From: Bacteroidota bacterium
GTDB taxonomy: Bacteria; Bacteroidota; Bacteroidia; Bacteroidales; UBA932
Length of the DNA stretch: 18,060 nucleotides
Assembly (NCBI GenBank): GCA_017860395.1
Contig: JAGDMC010000005.1
Coordinates: 1 to 18,060 of the forward strand
Direction of reading: 5' to 3'
The notes below the pieces were generated by a model that saw only the letters and a list, made by a program, of their open reading frames with translations, was not told the DNA's origin and ran no database searches. Positions 17,603 through 18,060 of the stretch are shown in pieces (within the stretch, counting starts at the first letter, position 1; each line of letters begins with the position of its first letter). The position numbers and the translations under genes are program-made.

Positions 17603-18060
17603 TTAAAATGTTATATTTACGCCAAAAGATAGTCCTCGTGGGGCTGCAATAGCCATCATATCGAAGCCTACTCCGCCGGTTCCACCGAGTGCAGCTGAGT
17701 TTGAGTTACCAACAACATCGATACCTGAGTAGTTTGTAATTACAAATAGGTCGGTTCCTGTTGCAAAAACAGAGGCTGCAGAAAGAATACCTTTAGATGC
17801 TTTAGTAACCACTTCCTGTCTACATTATATGCAAGACGAAGTTCTGCCATTCTGATATAGTTGATGTCTTTCTCAATCCAGTTAGGGTCGCCACCGGCAT
17901 AGCCATACTGAATATCACCAAGTTTAACAGCAATGGTGTTAACGGTTGGAGTGGTTGAGTTTTGTAAACCATCGTTCAATACACCATCAAATACCTTAGG
18001 TCCGGCATTTCTCATGTCAATTGATTCCTGGCTGTAACCATTTGTCATCATCCAGCGTTT
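17603..18060 (-). pseudogene. SusC-like TonB-dependent transporter, 3' end, with apparent frameshift (unit 3)
   Basis: Only the last part of this outer-membrane transporter is in the window, and the frame continues past the right edge. The upstream part reads ...IRMAELRLAYNVDRKW in one frame. The conserved ending KASKGILSAASVFATG, followed by TDLFVITNYSGID and the terminal LSFGVNITF, lies in another frame. Adding one base after the TGG codon (17809-17811) would join them into a normal SusC C-terminus that aligns with SusC1 (KRWLDKTGF...LLLFTNYDGD...TFGLNLTF). Without it, translation ends at 17740 and lacks the last barrel strands, including the terminal Phe needed for barrel insertion. Its ending resembles SusC1, not SusC2, which matches its SusD-like_2 partner. 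It may be a genuine recent mutation or a one-base sequence error; the intact downstream genes favour the latter or a very recent event. Confidence 0.85.

Noticed and set aside
3605..18060. Assigning a specific glycan to the SusCD units
   Set aside because: No degrading enzyme or regulator is present to indicate a substrate, and SusD sequence alone does not identify it.
1..18060. CRISPR arrays, tRNA or rRNA genes, insertion sequences
   Set aside because: No regularly spaced repeats, tRNA-like cloverleafs, rRNA segments, transposases or terminal repeats were seen.

Overview
This window looks like a chromosomal segment from a member of the Bacteroidota, most likely the order Bacteroidales. The evidence is three successive SusC/SusD (RagA/RagB) outer-membrane pairs, Bacteroidota-style lipoprotein signal peptides, small DUF4397-like and DUF4251-like proteins, and AT-rich leaders without clear Shine-Dalgarno sequences. 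No RNA genes, CRISPR array, insertion sequence or phage gene was recognised. All genes except the first lie on the minus strand, so they are transcribed from high to low coordinates.

Left part (1-3409): a plus-strand NUDIX hydrolase of the CoA-pyrophosphatase type is cut by the left edge. Its conserved N-terminal motif lies upstream of the first in-frame ATG. It converges on a minus-strand pair: an aminopeptidase P (M24B), followed after one base by a lipoprotein serine hydrolase (class C beta-lactamase/PBP fold). The NUDIX gene and the serine hydrolase gene overlap tail to tail by 52 bp.

Middle (3552-8690): SusC/SusD pair 1. The SusD belongs to the SusD-like_2 type. The pair ends in a strong terminator at 3552-3576. 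The SusC leader carries a terminator-like hairpin with a T8 run about 40 nt before the start codon, a possible attenuator. Pair 2 (8906-14236) is a classic SusC with a classic SusD/RagB, closed by a terminator at 8906-8938.

Right part (14378-18060): the 3' end of a third SusC, a SusD-like_2 lipoprotein, a DUF4397-like lipoprotein and a DUF4251-like periplasmic protein lie close together and end in a strong terminator. The visible SusC end is split by a one-base frameshift near 17803-17812.

Together, the three SusC/SusD pairs would form outer-membrane gated channels with surface lipoprotein lids for TonB-dependent import of oligomers. No glycoside hydrolase, peptidase, sulfatase or dedicated regulator sits inside the three SusCD units, so their substrates cannot be inferred. 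The neighbouring peptidase gives only a faint hint of peptide use. The observations most worth checking are the SusC1 leader hairpin, the SusC3 frameshift, the convergent coding overlap, and the small accessory proteins attached to SusCD unit 3.
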